This document shows positions 1 through 6,349 of a stretch of DNA of 7,822 nt, one piece after another (the stretch's first letter is position 1; each line of letters opens with the position of its first letter). Both the position numbers and the translations under genes were made by a program. The notes beneath the pieces were generated by a model. That model worked only from the letters and a program-made list of their open reading frames with translations. It was not told the DNA's origin and ran no database searches. This DNA comes from Burkholderiaceae bacterium (GTDB lineage Bacteria > Pseudomonadota > Gammaproteobacteria > Burkholderiales > Burkholderiaceae). The stretch is from the NCBI GenBank assembly GCA_947373615.1, contig CANBYN010000083.1:1-7822 (forward strand). The letters run 5' to 3'.

Positions 1-271
1 CGACCGGAACGCCATAAATAGGAACGATTGTTTTGGAAGCAAGCATTCCTGGTAAGTGCGCTGCGCCACCTGCGCCAGCAATGATGGCTTGAAGTCCGTT
101 CACCTGTGCATTTTCAGCATACTGAAACATATCGTCAGGCATACGATGAGCTGAAAGAACCTTGGCTTCATGAGGAATGCCAAATTGCTCGAGCATTTGG
201 GCGGCGTGTTGCATCGTGTCCCAATCAGAATTGGAACCCATCACTATCCCGACTATTGGCTTCTTACTCAT
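1..271 (-). CDS. purE: N5-carboxyaminoimidazole ribonucleotide mutase, N-terminal part
   Basis: The gene runs off the left edge; 90 codons from the start are present of about 160-170 expected. The reading frame is absent from long-ORF lists because it has no stop inside the window. PurE converts N5-CAIR to CAIR in the cytoplasm, the step just before PurC in purine synthesis. The translation begins MSKKPIVGIVMGSNSDW. It holds the phosphate-binding GSNSD loop (residues 12-16), the SAHR motif (40-43) and the glycine-rich GAGGAAHLPGM segment (66-76). S13, D16, H42 and R43 line up with E. coli S16, D19, H45 and R46, as expected for class I bacterial PurE. The ATG at 271 follows a GGAGAGG Shine-Dalgarno by a few bases, which fixes the start. 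It lies 62 bases downstream of purC and is probably the next gene in the same transcript. purK would be expected next, outside the window. Confidence 0.96.
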   Translation of the reverse strand, partial: MSKKPIVGIVMGSNSDWDTMQHAAQMLEQFGIPHEAKVLSAHRMPDDMFQYAENAQVNGLQAIIAGAGGAAHLPGMLASKTIVPIYGVPV

Positions 272-333
272 CTACCTCTCCAAACGCCCTAAATATCGAC
301 TAAGTATTTTTTAAGACCTCTATTATCCCCGAG

Positions 334-1233
334 TTAGACATGTTCAGTTAAGCGAGTCAGGGCTTCCCGGTACTTTTCAGCCGTCTTTTTGATGATGTCT
401 TCAGGCAACTGGGGTGCTGGGGCTGTTTTTGACCAAAGCTTACCATCCACCATGGCTGTTTCAAGCCAGTCTCGAACAAATTGCTTGTCATATGAGGGTG
501 GATTGGCGCCAACGTAATATGTTTCTGCTGGCCAGAAGCGTGAAGAATCAGCAGTGAGAATCTCATCCATCAAGACCAACTGACCCGCGTCATTTAGACC
601 AAACTCAAACTTAGTATCAGCAATGATAATTCCACGAGTTGCGGCATACTCCGAAGCTTCCTTGTAAAGGCGGATACTCACTTCACGAATTTGATTAGCC
701 AACTTCTCACCAATCAGCTCGACTACTTTTTCAAAAGAGATATTTTCATCATGCTCTCCTACCTCCGCTTTTGCTGCAGGTGTAAAAATTGGTTCCGGTA
801 ATTTTTGTGCATTCTCCAAACCCTCTGGCAATGCAATTCCACACACCTTGCCAGTTTCTTTATAGTCTTTCCAGCCGCTACCTGCTAGGTAACCACGCAC
901 CACCGCTTCGACCAAGATCGGTTTTAGGCGTTTAGCAATAACTGCACGGCCTTTGACTTGATGCACTTCATCGGTATGTACAACCGTTGCTGGATCAATC
1001 CCGGTTAAATGGTTGGGAATAACAGAGGCCAGTTTGTCAAACCAGAAATTTGCCATTTGATTTAGGACCACACCTTTTTCCGGGATTGGCTCCCCCATCA
1101 CCACATCAAATGCTGATAAGCGATCGGTAGTGATCATTAATAATTTGTCATCACCCAGCGCATAGACATCACGAACCTTGCCTTTCGATATCAAGGGTAA
1201 TGACTTAATGGATGTAGCATACAAAGCAGGCAT
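334..1233 (-). CDS. purC: Phosphoribosylaminoimidazole-succinocarboxamide synthase (SAICAR synthetase)
   Basis: PurC joins CAIR and aspartate using ATP to make SAICAR, the next purine step after PurE. The 299-residue product has the nucleotide-binding GKVRDVY near residues 18-24 and TTDRLSAFD at 35-43. Family signature 1 is PILVEAVVRGYLAGS (105-119) and signature 2 is IADTKFEFG (204-212). DEILTADSSRFW follows at 223-234. At about 300 residues it belongs to the longer form found in Burkholderiales and yeast, not the roughly 237-residue E. coli form. The ATG at 1233 fits the family N-terminus (MxALYxxxxKSLPL). It lies only 7 bases after the fba stop, and the region before it has only weak Shine-Dalgarno character (GTGAAGTGAG, overlapping the fba stop). 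This suggests that purC translation is coupled to fba. The gene is complete with no oddities in its sequence. Confidence 0.97.
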   Translation of the reverse strand: MPALYATSIKSLPLISKGKVRDVYALGDDKLLMITTDRLSAFDVVMGEPIPEKGVVLNQMANFWFDKLASVIPNHLTGIDPATVVHTDEVHQVKGRAVIAKRLKPILVEAVVRGYLAGSGWKDYKETGKVCGIALPEGLENAQKLPEPIFTPAAKAEVGEHDENISFEKVVELIGEKLANQIREVSIRLYKEASEYAATRGIIIADTKFEFGLNDAGQLVLMDEILTADSSRFWPAETYYVGANPPSYDKQFVRDWLETAMVDGKLWSKTAPAPQLPEDIIKKTAEKYREALTRLTEHV

Positions 1234-1235
1234 AC

Positions 1236-1261
1236 TTAACTCACTTCACGATCTGAGTTAA
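1236..1261 (-). promoter_or_regulatory. Hairpin spanning the fba stop codon and the purC ribosome-binding region
   Basis: Read on the minus strand, TTAACTCA (1261-1254) and TGAGTTAA (1243-1236) are perfect 8-base complements around a 10-base loop, GATCGTGAAG. The downstream arm contains the fba TGA stop, and the purC ATG begins two bases after the stem. The only Shine-Dalgarno-like bases for purC lie in the loop and the downstream arm. The structure could mask purC initiation until ribosomes finishing fba melt it. An 8-bp inverted repeat is expected by chance in a window this size, so the position is the argument and the function is inference. Confidence 0.4.
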
Positions 1262-2305
1262 TTTGCCGCTCTTGTATAGCTCGGCCATCTTCTCTAGGGG
1301 GATTGGCTTAATTTTTGAGGCTTGACCGGCAGATCCAAAAGCAATAAAGCGAGCCACACAAACCTGTTTGGCTGCTTCGCGTGCTGGCTTCAAATAATCA
1401 CGTGGATCAAACTTGCTTGGGTTTTCAATAAAGTAACGACGAATAGCTCCCGTCATTGCCAAACGAATATCAGTATCTATATTAATTTTGCGAACGCCAT
1501 TCTTAATACCCTCTTGAATCTCTTCAACCGGCACGCCATATGTTTCTTTCATGTCACCGCCAAATTTCCGAATCTCAGCAAGCAATTCTTGTGGAACACT
1601 AGAAGAGCCGTGCATCACCAAATGAGTATTAGGAATACGAGCATGAATCTCTTTAATACGGTCAATCGCTAAAATATCACCAGTAGGTTTTTTGCTAAAC
1701 TTATATGCCCCATGACTAGTGCCAATTGCAATTGCTAATGCATCACATTGTGTGGCCTTCACAAAGTCAGCGGCCTGCTCAACGTCTGTTAGTAATTGCT
1801 CGCGGGTCATCTTGCCATCAGCACCATGGCCATCTTCTTTATCTCCTTGCATCGTTTCCAATGATCCAAGTACACCAAGCTCTGCTTCAACAGTAACTCC
1901 GATTGAATGAGAAAACTTCACCACCTCTTTAGAAACATCCACGTTGTATTCATAACTAGCAACAGTTTTACCATCAGCCTCTAGCGAGCCATCCATCATG
2001 ACACTAGTAAAGCCACTCTTAATTGCAGACATACAAACAGCTGGGCTTTGACCGTGATCTTGGTGCATCACGACAGGAATGTGAGGGTAGGCCTCAACCG
2101 CTGCAGAAATCAAATGGCGCAAGAAAGCTTCACCAGCATACTTACGGGCGCCGGCAGATGCTTGCATGATCACAGGCGAATCGGCTTCATTGGCAGCCTC
2201 CATGATTGCCGTAACTTGCTCTAAGTTATTAACGTTAAAGGCAGGAAGACCGTAACCGTTTTCGGCGGCATGATCTAAGAGTTGTCGCAAAGATACTAAA
2301 GCCAT
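1241..2305 (-). CDS. fba: Class II fructose-1,6-bisphosphate aldolase
   Basis: This zinc-dependent aldolase cleaves fructose 1,6-bisphosphate to dihydroxyacetone phosphate and glyceraldehyde 3-phosphate, or runs the reverse reaction in gluconeogenesis. The 354-residue length is usual for the proteobacterial class II branch that includes Calvin-cycle CbbA enzymes. The signature PVVMHQDHG (77-85) supplies catalytic D83 and zinc ligand H84. H198 in GTSHGAYK and H232 in MHGSSS are the other expected zinc ligands. VEAELG (139-144) and KINIDTD (273-279) are typical phosphate and substrate-binding segments. The ATG at 2305 has a good Shine-Dalgarno, AAGAGGA, about five bases upstream. The spacer to pyk is 52 AT-rich bases; it contains TTGCGA and TTAAAT at 17-base spacing, which I judge too weak to call an internal promoter. 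No RuBisCO or other Calvin-cycle gene is visible, so a glycolytic or gluconeogenic role is the simpler reading. Confidence 0.96.
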   Translation of the reverse strand: MALVSLRQLLDHAAENGYGLPAFNVNNLEQVTAIMEAANEADSPVIMQASAGARKYAGEAFLRHLISAAVEAYPHIPVVMHQDHGQSPAVCMSAIKSGFTSVMMDGSLEADGKTVASYEYNVDVSKEVVKFSHSIGVTVEAELGVLGSLETMQGDKEDGHGADGKMTREQLLTDVEQAADFVKATQCDALAIAIGTSHGAYKFSKKPTGDILAIDRIKEIHARIPNTHLVMHGSSSVPQELLAEIRKFGGDMKETYGVPVEEIQEGIKNGVRKINIDTDIRLAMTGAIRRYFIENPSKFDPRDYLKPAREAAKQVCVARFIAFGSAGQASKIKPIPLEKMAELYKSGKLTQIVK

Positions 2306-2357
2306 GATGTCCTCTTAATGAATAGTGTATTTAAGGTTGTAAAGAATAAATTCGCAA

Positions 2358-3794
2358 TTACTTCACATGAATAATTTTGAGAGTGTTAGTACCGCCAGGC
2401 TCGCCCATTGGTTCTCCAGAAGTCAATACCACAGTAGCGCCTTTTTTTACTGCGCCCCTTTTTTTTAAGCAAATCTCAACCTCTTGTAGGGCGGTATCAC
2501 GATCGTTGGTGCAATCCAAACCAATAGGGGTTACGTTTCGATAAGCGCTTAATGCACGCTGAGTTGCAATCTTTGAAGTAAGCGCAAAAATGGGTATGTG
2601 GATATTGTGGCGACTCATCCAAATAGCCGTTGAACCAGAATCAGTCAGGGCTGCAATGGCATTCGCATGCAAATGATGAGCGGTAAATAAAGCGCCTAAA
2701 GCAATCGTCTGGTCAATTCGAGTGAAAGTTTTATCCAAAAAGTCGGTATCAAGTTTTACCGGATCGGACTTCTCAGCCTCGACACAAATTTCTGCCATTG
2801 CTTTAATAGTTTGCACGGGATACGAACCTGCTGCTGACTCAGCAGAGAGCATGACAGCATCAGTTCCATCTAACACTGCATTAGCAACGTCGCTAACCTC
2901 TGCTCGAGTAGGTACTGGAGCATTAATCATAGACTCCATCATTTGCGTTGCAGTAATCGTAAATTTATCTGCCTCACGCGCCCACTTGATCATCCGCTTC
3001 TGTAGTGCCGGTACAGCGGCATTTCCCACCTCAATCGCAAGATCACCGCGCGCGACCATGATGCCATCACTTTCAGCAATGATACTTTTAAGAGCCTTTG
3101 GATCAATTGCTTCAGCTCGCTCTACCTTGGCAATAGTTCTAATCTTTCCCACACCATATTTTGCGCTAGCCTCATCCGCCAACCTACGTGCGTAAGCCAT
3201 ATCGGCACCATCTTTAGGAAAGCTGATAGCCAAAAAATCAACACCCATGGCAATCGCCGCATCTAAATCAGCAATATCTTTTTCAGTCAATGCTGGAGCT
3301 GTTAGGCCGCCGCCTGCACGATTAATTCCCTTGTTGTTTGAAAGCGGTCCGCCTTGTTCGACGAGTGTAAAAATTTCTCCGCCTTTGACGCTCTCTACAC
3401 GCAAAATTACTAACCCATCATTTAACAAAAGACGGTCGCCAGGCTTGACATCACCGGGCAGTTCTTGGTAATCAAGACCAACACGTCCTTGATTACCAAG
3501 CTCACACTCAACATCTAAAATAAATTGCGCGCCTTCTTTTAAGAGGATTTTATTTTCTGCAAATTTGCCAACTCGAATTTTAGGGCCCTGCAAGTCAGCC
3601 ATGATGCCGACTTCTTTGCCAAGATTGGCAGAAATAATGCGTACCAAGTCATGACGTGCCTTATGGTCAGCTACGGTCCCATGAGAGAAGTTCATGCGAA
3701 CTACATCAACACCCGCACGAATCATGTCACGCAATACTTCAGGATTTTCTGAGGCAGGCCCTAAAGTTGCAATGATTTTTGTAGCTCGAAGCAT
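2358..3794 (-). CDS. pyk: Pyruvate kinase, PykA-like and probably potassium-independent
   Basis: Pyruvate kinase transfers phosphate from phosphoenolpyruvate to ADP, the last step of glycolysis. From the chosen start the product has 478 residues, a normal bacterial length. RMNFSH (33-38) and the ADLQGPKIR block (66-74) belong to the first part of the barrel, and the B domain lies roughly at 75-170. K223 and E225 (IAKVE) and D251 (ARGDL) are the catalytic lysine and metal ligands. ATQMMESM (282-289) is the substrate loop, and the regulatory C domain extends to the end. L68, Q69 and K72 replace the Thr, Lys and Glu of potassium-dependent enzymes. The start is set at ATG 3794: AGGA lies six bases upstream, and the resulting MLRATK matches the family N-terminus. 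A TTG at 3800 would add two residues but overlaps the pgk stop and sits too close to the AGGA. The ATG is two bases after the pgk stop, so coupling is likely. Confidence 0.96.
   Translation of the reverse strand: MLRATKIIATLGPASENPEVLRDMIRAGVDVVRMNFSHGTVADHKARHDLVRIISANLGKEVGIMADLQGPKIRVGKFAENKILLKEGAQFILDVECELGNQGRVGLDYQELPGDVKPGDRLLLNDGLVILRVESVKGGEIFTLVEQGGPLSNNKGINRAGGGLTAPALTEKDIADLDAAIAMGVDFLAISFPKDGADMAYARRLADEASAKYGVGKIRTIAKVERAEAIDPKALKSIIAESDGIMVARGDLAIEVGNAAVPALQKRMIKWAREADKFTITATQMMESMINAPVPTRAEVSDVANAVLDGTDAVMLSAESAAGSYPVQTIKAMAEICVEAEKSDPVKLDTDFLDKTFTRIDQTIALGALFTAHHLHANAIAALTDSGSTAIWMSRHNIHIPIFALTSKIATQRALSAYRNVTPIGLDCTNDRDTALQEVEICLKKRGAVKKGATVVLTSGEPMGEPGGTNTLKIIHVK
3464..3500. 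repeat. Perfect 13-bp inverted repeat inside pyk
   Basis: On the plus strand CTTGGTAATCAAG (3464-3476) is followed by an 11-base spacer and its exact reverse complement CTTGATTACCAAG (3488-3500). Both arms are coding. On the minus strand they encode parts of LGNQGRVGLDYQE in the B domain of pyruvate kinase. A perfect 13-bp pair this close together is not expected by chance in a 7.8-kb window. It would form a stable stem in pyk mRNA. No T-run follows, so it does not look like a terminator. Confidence 0.8.
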
Positions 3795-3796
3795 AT

Positions 3797-5008
3797 TCAA
3801 TCCTGGGCCCGTTCTGCCAATACTGCAAAGGCAGGCAAGGTTTTACCTTCTAGGAACTCCAAGAAAGCACCACCGCCTGTAGAGATGTAATCCACCTGAT
3901 TTTCAATGCCGTATTTCGCAATCGCTGCCAAAGTATCGCCACCGCCAGCTATGGAAAATGCTGGTGAGTGGGCAATTGCAGCCGCCAACATTTTGGTGCC
4001 CCCACCAAATTGATCAATTTCAAACACACCTAAAGGACCGTTCCAAACAATCGTGCCAGCGTGAGCCAACATGATGGATAAACGTGCCGCAGCCTTTGGG
4101 CCAATATCTAAAATCATGTCGTCTTCAGCAACTTGATCGGCGGCAACTCGGTTTGCTCGAGCTAAAGGGGAGAGTTCATTGGCGACAACAACATCTTCCG
4201 GAATTGGAACATGCGCGCCACGCTTTTCCATGATCTCCATAATTTCCCTAGCTTCATTAACTAAGTCTGGCTCCGCCAAAGATTTACCAATAGGCAAGCC
4301 TTTAGCCAACATAAAGGTATTGGCAATGCCGCCGCCAACGATCAACTCATCAACTTTTTCAGAAAGCGCCTTAAGAATCGTTAGCTTAGAAGAAACTTTG
4401 GAGCCAGCAACAATTGCTACCAATGGACGTTTTGGGTTCGCCAATGCACGACTGAGCGCATCTAATTCAGCGGCCATTAGTGGGCCAGCACAAGCAACAG
4501 GTGCAAATTTTGCAACACCATTGGTGGTTGCTTCAGCGCGATGTGCAGTACCAAACGCATCATTTACATATACATCACAGAGAGCGGCAATCTTTTTTGA
4601 CAGTTCCTCGCTGTTTTTTTTCTCACCCACATTTAAGCGACAGTTTTCTAAGAGCACTACTTCGCCGGGATTTACCTCAAATCCACCATCGACCCAGTTG
4701 CTTATCAAGGGTACTTTGCGATTGAGTAATGTAGCTATACGATCGGCCACTGGAGCCAAGCTGTCCTCCGGCCTAAATTCACCCTCAGTCGGACGTCCCA
4801 AATGAGAGGTGACCATGACGGCAGCACCTGCATCCAGACACATCTGAACCGCTGGCATAGAGGCTCTAATACGGGTGTCTTCGGTAATATTTCCAACATC
4901 ATCCTGGGGTACATTGAGGTCGGCACGGATTAAAACCCGTTTTCCCTTTAATTGGCCAGCCTGGGCTAATTCACTCAAACGTTTAATTTTATATAAGGAT
5001 TCTGGCAT
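3797..5008 (-). CDS. pgk: Phosphoglycerate kinase
   Basis: Pgk transfers the acyl phosphate of 1,3-bisphosphoglycerate to ADP in glycolysis and runs in reverse in gluconeogenesis. The 403-residue product starts MPESLYKIKRLSEL. It has the substrate-binding RADLNVP (28-34), TRIRAS (45-50) and SHLGRP (68-73) in the N-terminal domain. AFGTAHRAEAT follows at 151-161, the hinge and nucleotide segment AGSKVSSKL at 201-209, NGPLGVFE at 323-330, and the phosphate loop GGGDT at 355-359. The frame stays open back to a TTG at 5077, which would add 23 residues. I chose ATG 5008 because family proteins begin about here and usually have near 400 residues. No good Shine-Dalgarno precedes this ATG. The gene is the first of the leftward operon, and its TGA is separated by two bases from the pyk ATG. 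No gap (GAPDH) gene is adjacent. Confidence 0.95.
   Translation of the reverse strand: MPESLYKIKRLSELAQAGQLKGKRVLIRADLNVPQDDVGNITEDTRIRASMPAVQMCLDAGAAVMVTSHLGRPTEGEFRPEDSLAPVADRIATLLNRKVPLISNWVDGGFEVNPGEVVLLENCRLNVGEKKNSEELSKKIAALCDVYVNDAFGTAHRAEATTNGVAKFAPVACAGPLMAAELDALSRALANPKRPLVAIVAGSKVSSKLTILKALSEKVDELIVGGGIANTFMLAKGLPIGKSLAEPDLVNEAREIMEIMEKRGAHVPIPEDVVVANELSPLARANRVAADQVAEDDMILDIGPKAAARLSIMLAHAGTIVWNGPLGVFEIDQFGGGTKMLAAAIAHSPAFSIAGGGDTLAAIAKYGIENQVDYISTGGGAFLEFLEGKTLPAFAVLAERAQD
3801..3804 (-). promoter_or_regulatory. Shine-Dalgarno AGGA that decides the pyk start
   Basis: AGGA on the minus strand, inside the last codons of pgk, lies six bases before the ATG at 3794. That spacing is normal. 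The same element is immediately next to the alternative TTG at 3800, which is too close for initiation there. Confidence 0.6.
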
Positions 5009-5032
5009 GTGATTGACTCGATAAGGTAGTTT

Positions 5033-5048
5033 ATGGAGATTACTCCAT
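5033..5048. repeat. Inverted repeat beside the candidate pgk promoter, possible operator
   Basis: ATGGAG (5033-5038) and CTCCAT (5043-5048) are perfect 6-base arms around ATTA. The element overlaps the edge of the candidate minus-strand -10 box and covers the expected transcription start. It could be an operator or a short hairpin at the very start of the pgk transcript. A 6-bp repeat alone is weak evidence, and no regulator can be named. Confidence 0.25.
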
Positions 5049-5077
5049 TCTAAATCCTCTAGGACTATCAACCTCAA
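5047..5077 (-). promoter_or_regulatory. Candidate promoter for the pgk-pyk-fba-purC-purE operon
   Basis: On the minus strand TTGAGG (5077-5072) precedes TAGAAT (5052-5047) by 19 bases. TAGAAT differs from the -10 consensus at one base, but the spacing is longer than the ideal 17. A TTTAGA one step upstream gives a 17-base spacing with a poorer box. Transcription would start near 5040, leaving a leader of about 30 bases before the pgk ATG. The location is right, but the match is only moderate. Confidence 0.35.
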
Positions 5078-5110
5078 AGGACTGGAGCTCCCTTAGTGCC
5101 CTACCTGCTC

Positions 5111-5116
5111 TACAAT
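5111..5116 (+). promoter_or_regulatory. Candidate -10 box for the ilvE group
   Basis: TACAAT is a near-consensus -10 element in the gap before ilvE. No convincing -35 sequence lies 16-18 bases upstream (the bases there are around CTCCCT), so it may need an activator or be weak. Transcription would begin near 5123 and give a leader of roughly 87 bases before the ilvE ATG. Confidence 0.4.
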
Positions 5117-5141
5117 AGGAGCATGGACGCATTTTGAGTCT

Positions 5142-5170
5142 AGGGTCATAAACCCTTGGGCTAAAAGCCC
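5142..5170 (+). promoter_or_regulatory. Two adjacent small hairpins in the presumed ilvE leader
   Basis: AGGGT (5142-5146) pairs with ACCCT (5152-5156) around CATAA. One base later GGGCT (5158-5162) pairs with AGCCC (5166-5170) around AAA. Both lie between the candidate ilvE -10 box and the ilvE start, so they would be in the 5' untranslated leader. The G and C arms are similar enough to allow alternative pairing. There is no T-run after the second stem, so a simple intrinsic terminator is not supported, and no leader peptide rich in Ile, Leu or Val codons is seen. Confidence 0.4.
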
Positions 5171-5209
5171 CGAATAACCTAATTTAATAGATACAAAAAG
5201 GTAGATAAC

Positions 5210-6133
5210 ATGTCGATGTCTGACCGCGATGGCTTCATTTGGTCCGATGGGAAGCTAATTCCATGGCGTGAGGCTAATGTTCACGTCCTAACCCATAGTC
5301 TGCACTACGGAATGGGCGTGTTTGAAGGGATTCGAGCCTACAACACCCCTCAGGGGACCGCCATTTTCCGCCTCCCAGAGCATGTTAAACGGCTATTTAA
5401 CGGCACCAAGATTTTCCAAATGAATATGCCATTTAGCAAGGAAGAGGTTACCAAGGGGATTATTGATGTGGTTAACAGCAATAAACTGGAATCTTGCTAC
5501 ATTCGCCCAATTATCTTTATTGGCTCCCAAAAACTAGGTATCTCTCCAAAGGGCAATTCTATCCATACTGCGATTGCTGCCTGGGAATGGGGCGCCTATT
5601 TAGGAGAGGATGGTCTCAATAAAGGAATTCGCGTCAAAACCTCCTCATTCACCCGTCATTTTGTGAACTCCTCATTAGTTCGCGCCAAGGCTTCCGGCTA
5701 CTACATCAACTCCATTTTGGCCAATCAAGAGGTAACTGCCAATGGCTACGATGAAGCCTTATTGCTCGATACCGAAGGCTATGTTTCCGAAGGGTCTGGT
5801 GAAAATATTTTCATGGTGAGCGATGGCATTATCTACACCCCAGATCTGGCCTCTTGCTTAGATGGCATTACTCGAGATTCCATCATTGAGATTGTTAAGG
5901 ATCTTGGTCTTGAGTTGCGCGAGAAGCGTATCACTCGCGATGAAATCTACTCTGCAGATGAAGCCTTCTTTACAGGTACCGCTGCTGAAGTAACTCCAAT
6001 TCGAGAATTAGATGACCGCACCATTGGCGATGGCAAGCGCGGCCCAATTACTGAAAAAATTCAGAAGACTTATTTTGATGCGGTGTACGGCAGAAGTGAT
6101 AAATATAAATCGTGGCTCACTTACGTTAAATAA
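5210..6133 (+). CDS. ilvE: Branched-chain amino acid aminotransferase
   Basis: IlvE is a fold-type IV PLP enzyme that interconverts Leu, Ile and Val with their 2-oxo acids using glutamate and 2-oxoglutarate. The 307 residues are the normal length. HYGMGVFEG (32-40) and the RAKASG motif, with K160 as the PLP lysine, are present. EGSGEN (194-199) carries the conserved glutamate near the cofactor, and FTGTAAEVTPI (254-264) binds the PLP phosphate. The C-terminal GPITEKIQ is typical of the family. I chose ATG 5210 because AAGG lies eight bases upstream and MSMSDRDG matches relatives; a second ATG two codons in is possible. It begins the rightward group, divergent from pgk, with 24 bases to the zinc-finger gene. 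No other ilv or leu gene is nearby, so in this window it stands apart from the rest of its pathway. Confidence 0.96.
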   Translation: MSMSDRDGFIWSDGKLIPWREANVHVLTHSLHYGMGVFEGIRAYNTPQGTAIFRLPEHVKRLFNGTKIFQMNMPFSKEEVTKGIIDVVNSNKLESCYIRPIIFIGSQKLGISPKGNSIHTAIAAWEWGAYLGEDGLNKGIRVKTSSFTRHFVNSSLVRAKASGYYINSILANQEVTANGYDEALLLDTEGYVSEGSGENIFMVSDGIIYTPDLASCLDGITRDSIIEIVKDLGLELREKRITRDEIYSADEAFFTGTAAEVTPIRELDDRTIGDGKRGPITEKIQKTYFDAVYGRSDKYKSWLTYVK

Positions 6134-6157
6134 TTTTTTTAGTAATCGGGAATTAAT

Positions 6158-6346
6158 ATGACTCAAGCTCAAGTTGTCATGGTGGACGGCAAAGATTTGC
6201 CATTACATTGCCCAACAAATAAAACTCTTGCCTGGAATTCTCATCCACGTGTTTTTCTGGATATTACAAAAACCGGGGAAGCGAAGTGTCCATATTGCGG
6301 CGCTGATTACAAACTTATTCCTGGCACCGAGCCACACGGACACTAA
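6158..6346 (+). CDS. Small CHCC-type zinc-finger protein
   Basis: This 62-residue protein has the metal-ligand pattern of the zf-CHCC family: C18 (LHCPT), H29 (NSHPRVFL), C44 and C47 (KCPYCGADY). The family includes the mitochondrial complex I accessory subunit NDUFS6 and uncharacterised bacterial proteins of similar size. Its probable property is binding one zinc ion; a bacterial function is not established to my knowledge. It has no signal peptide or membrane segment and is likely cytoplasmic. Its position between ilvE and waaF is one I recall from related Burkholderiales genomes. Neither neighbour explains its role, and no nuo gene is present in the window. The ATG at 6158 is preceded by CGGGA at suitable spacing. 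The family call is firm, the function unknown. Confidence 0.9.
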   Translation: MTQAQVVMVDGKDLPLHCPTNKTLAWNSHPRVFLDITKTGEAKCPYCGADYKLIPGTEPHGH

Positions 6347-6349
6347 GCC

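Noticed and set aside
106..303. Open frame of 65 codons on the plus strand
   Set aside because: It lies opposite the purE start and the purC-purE gap, and no motif or ribosome-binding site supports it.
2442..2466. Runs of 7 and 8 A residues (minus strand) near the 3' end of pyk, possible slippage or phase variation
   Set aside because: They encode KK pairs in the C domain, the frame is intact through them, and a housekeeping kinase is an unlikely phase-variable gene.
2831..2845. Near-palindrome CTGCTGACTCAGCAG in pyk
   Set aside because: It follows from codons for the conserved LSAESAAGSYP segment, and 7-bp arms are not unusual by chance.
2722..3195. Open frame of 157 codons on the plus strand
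   Set aside because: It is antisense to the conserved pyk barrel, with the composition expected of a reverse-strand shadow.
4007..4020. 14-bp perfect palindrome AAATTGATCAATTT
   Set aside because: About one such palindrome is expected by chance in a few kilobases to a window of this size, and it lies in pgk codons for EIDQF.
4614..4621. Slippery heptamer A AAA AAC in frame in pgk (minus strand), resembling a -1 frameshift site
   Set aside because: It arises from codons for the conserved GEKKN motif. A shift there would end about a dozen codons later in a truncated, useless Pgk, and no stimulatory structure is evident.
4179..4805. Open frame of 208 codons on the plus strand
   Set aside because: It is antisense to the conserved pgk coding sequence, and its translation is Ser/Ala/Thr-rich with no recognisable motif.
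5123..5137. Mini-ORF ATG GAC GCA TTT TGA in the ilvE leader, possible attenuation peptide
   Set aside because: It has only four sense codons and none for Ile, Leu or Val, and its GGAG is too close to the ATG to act as a ribosome-binding site.
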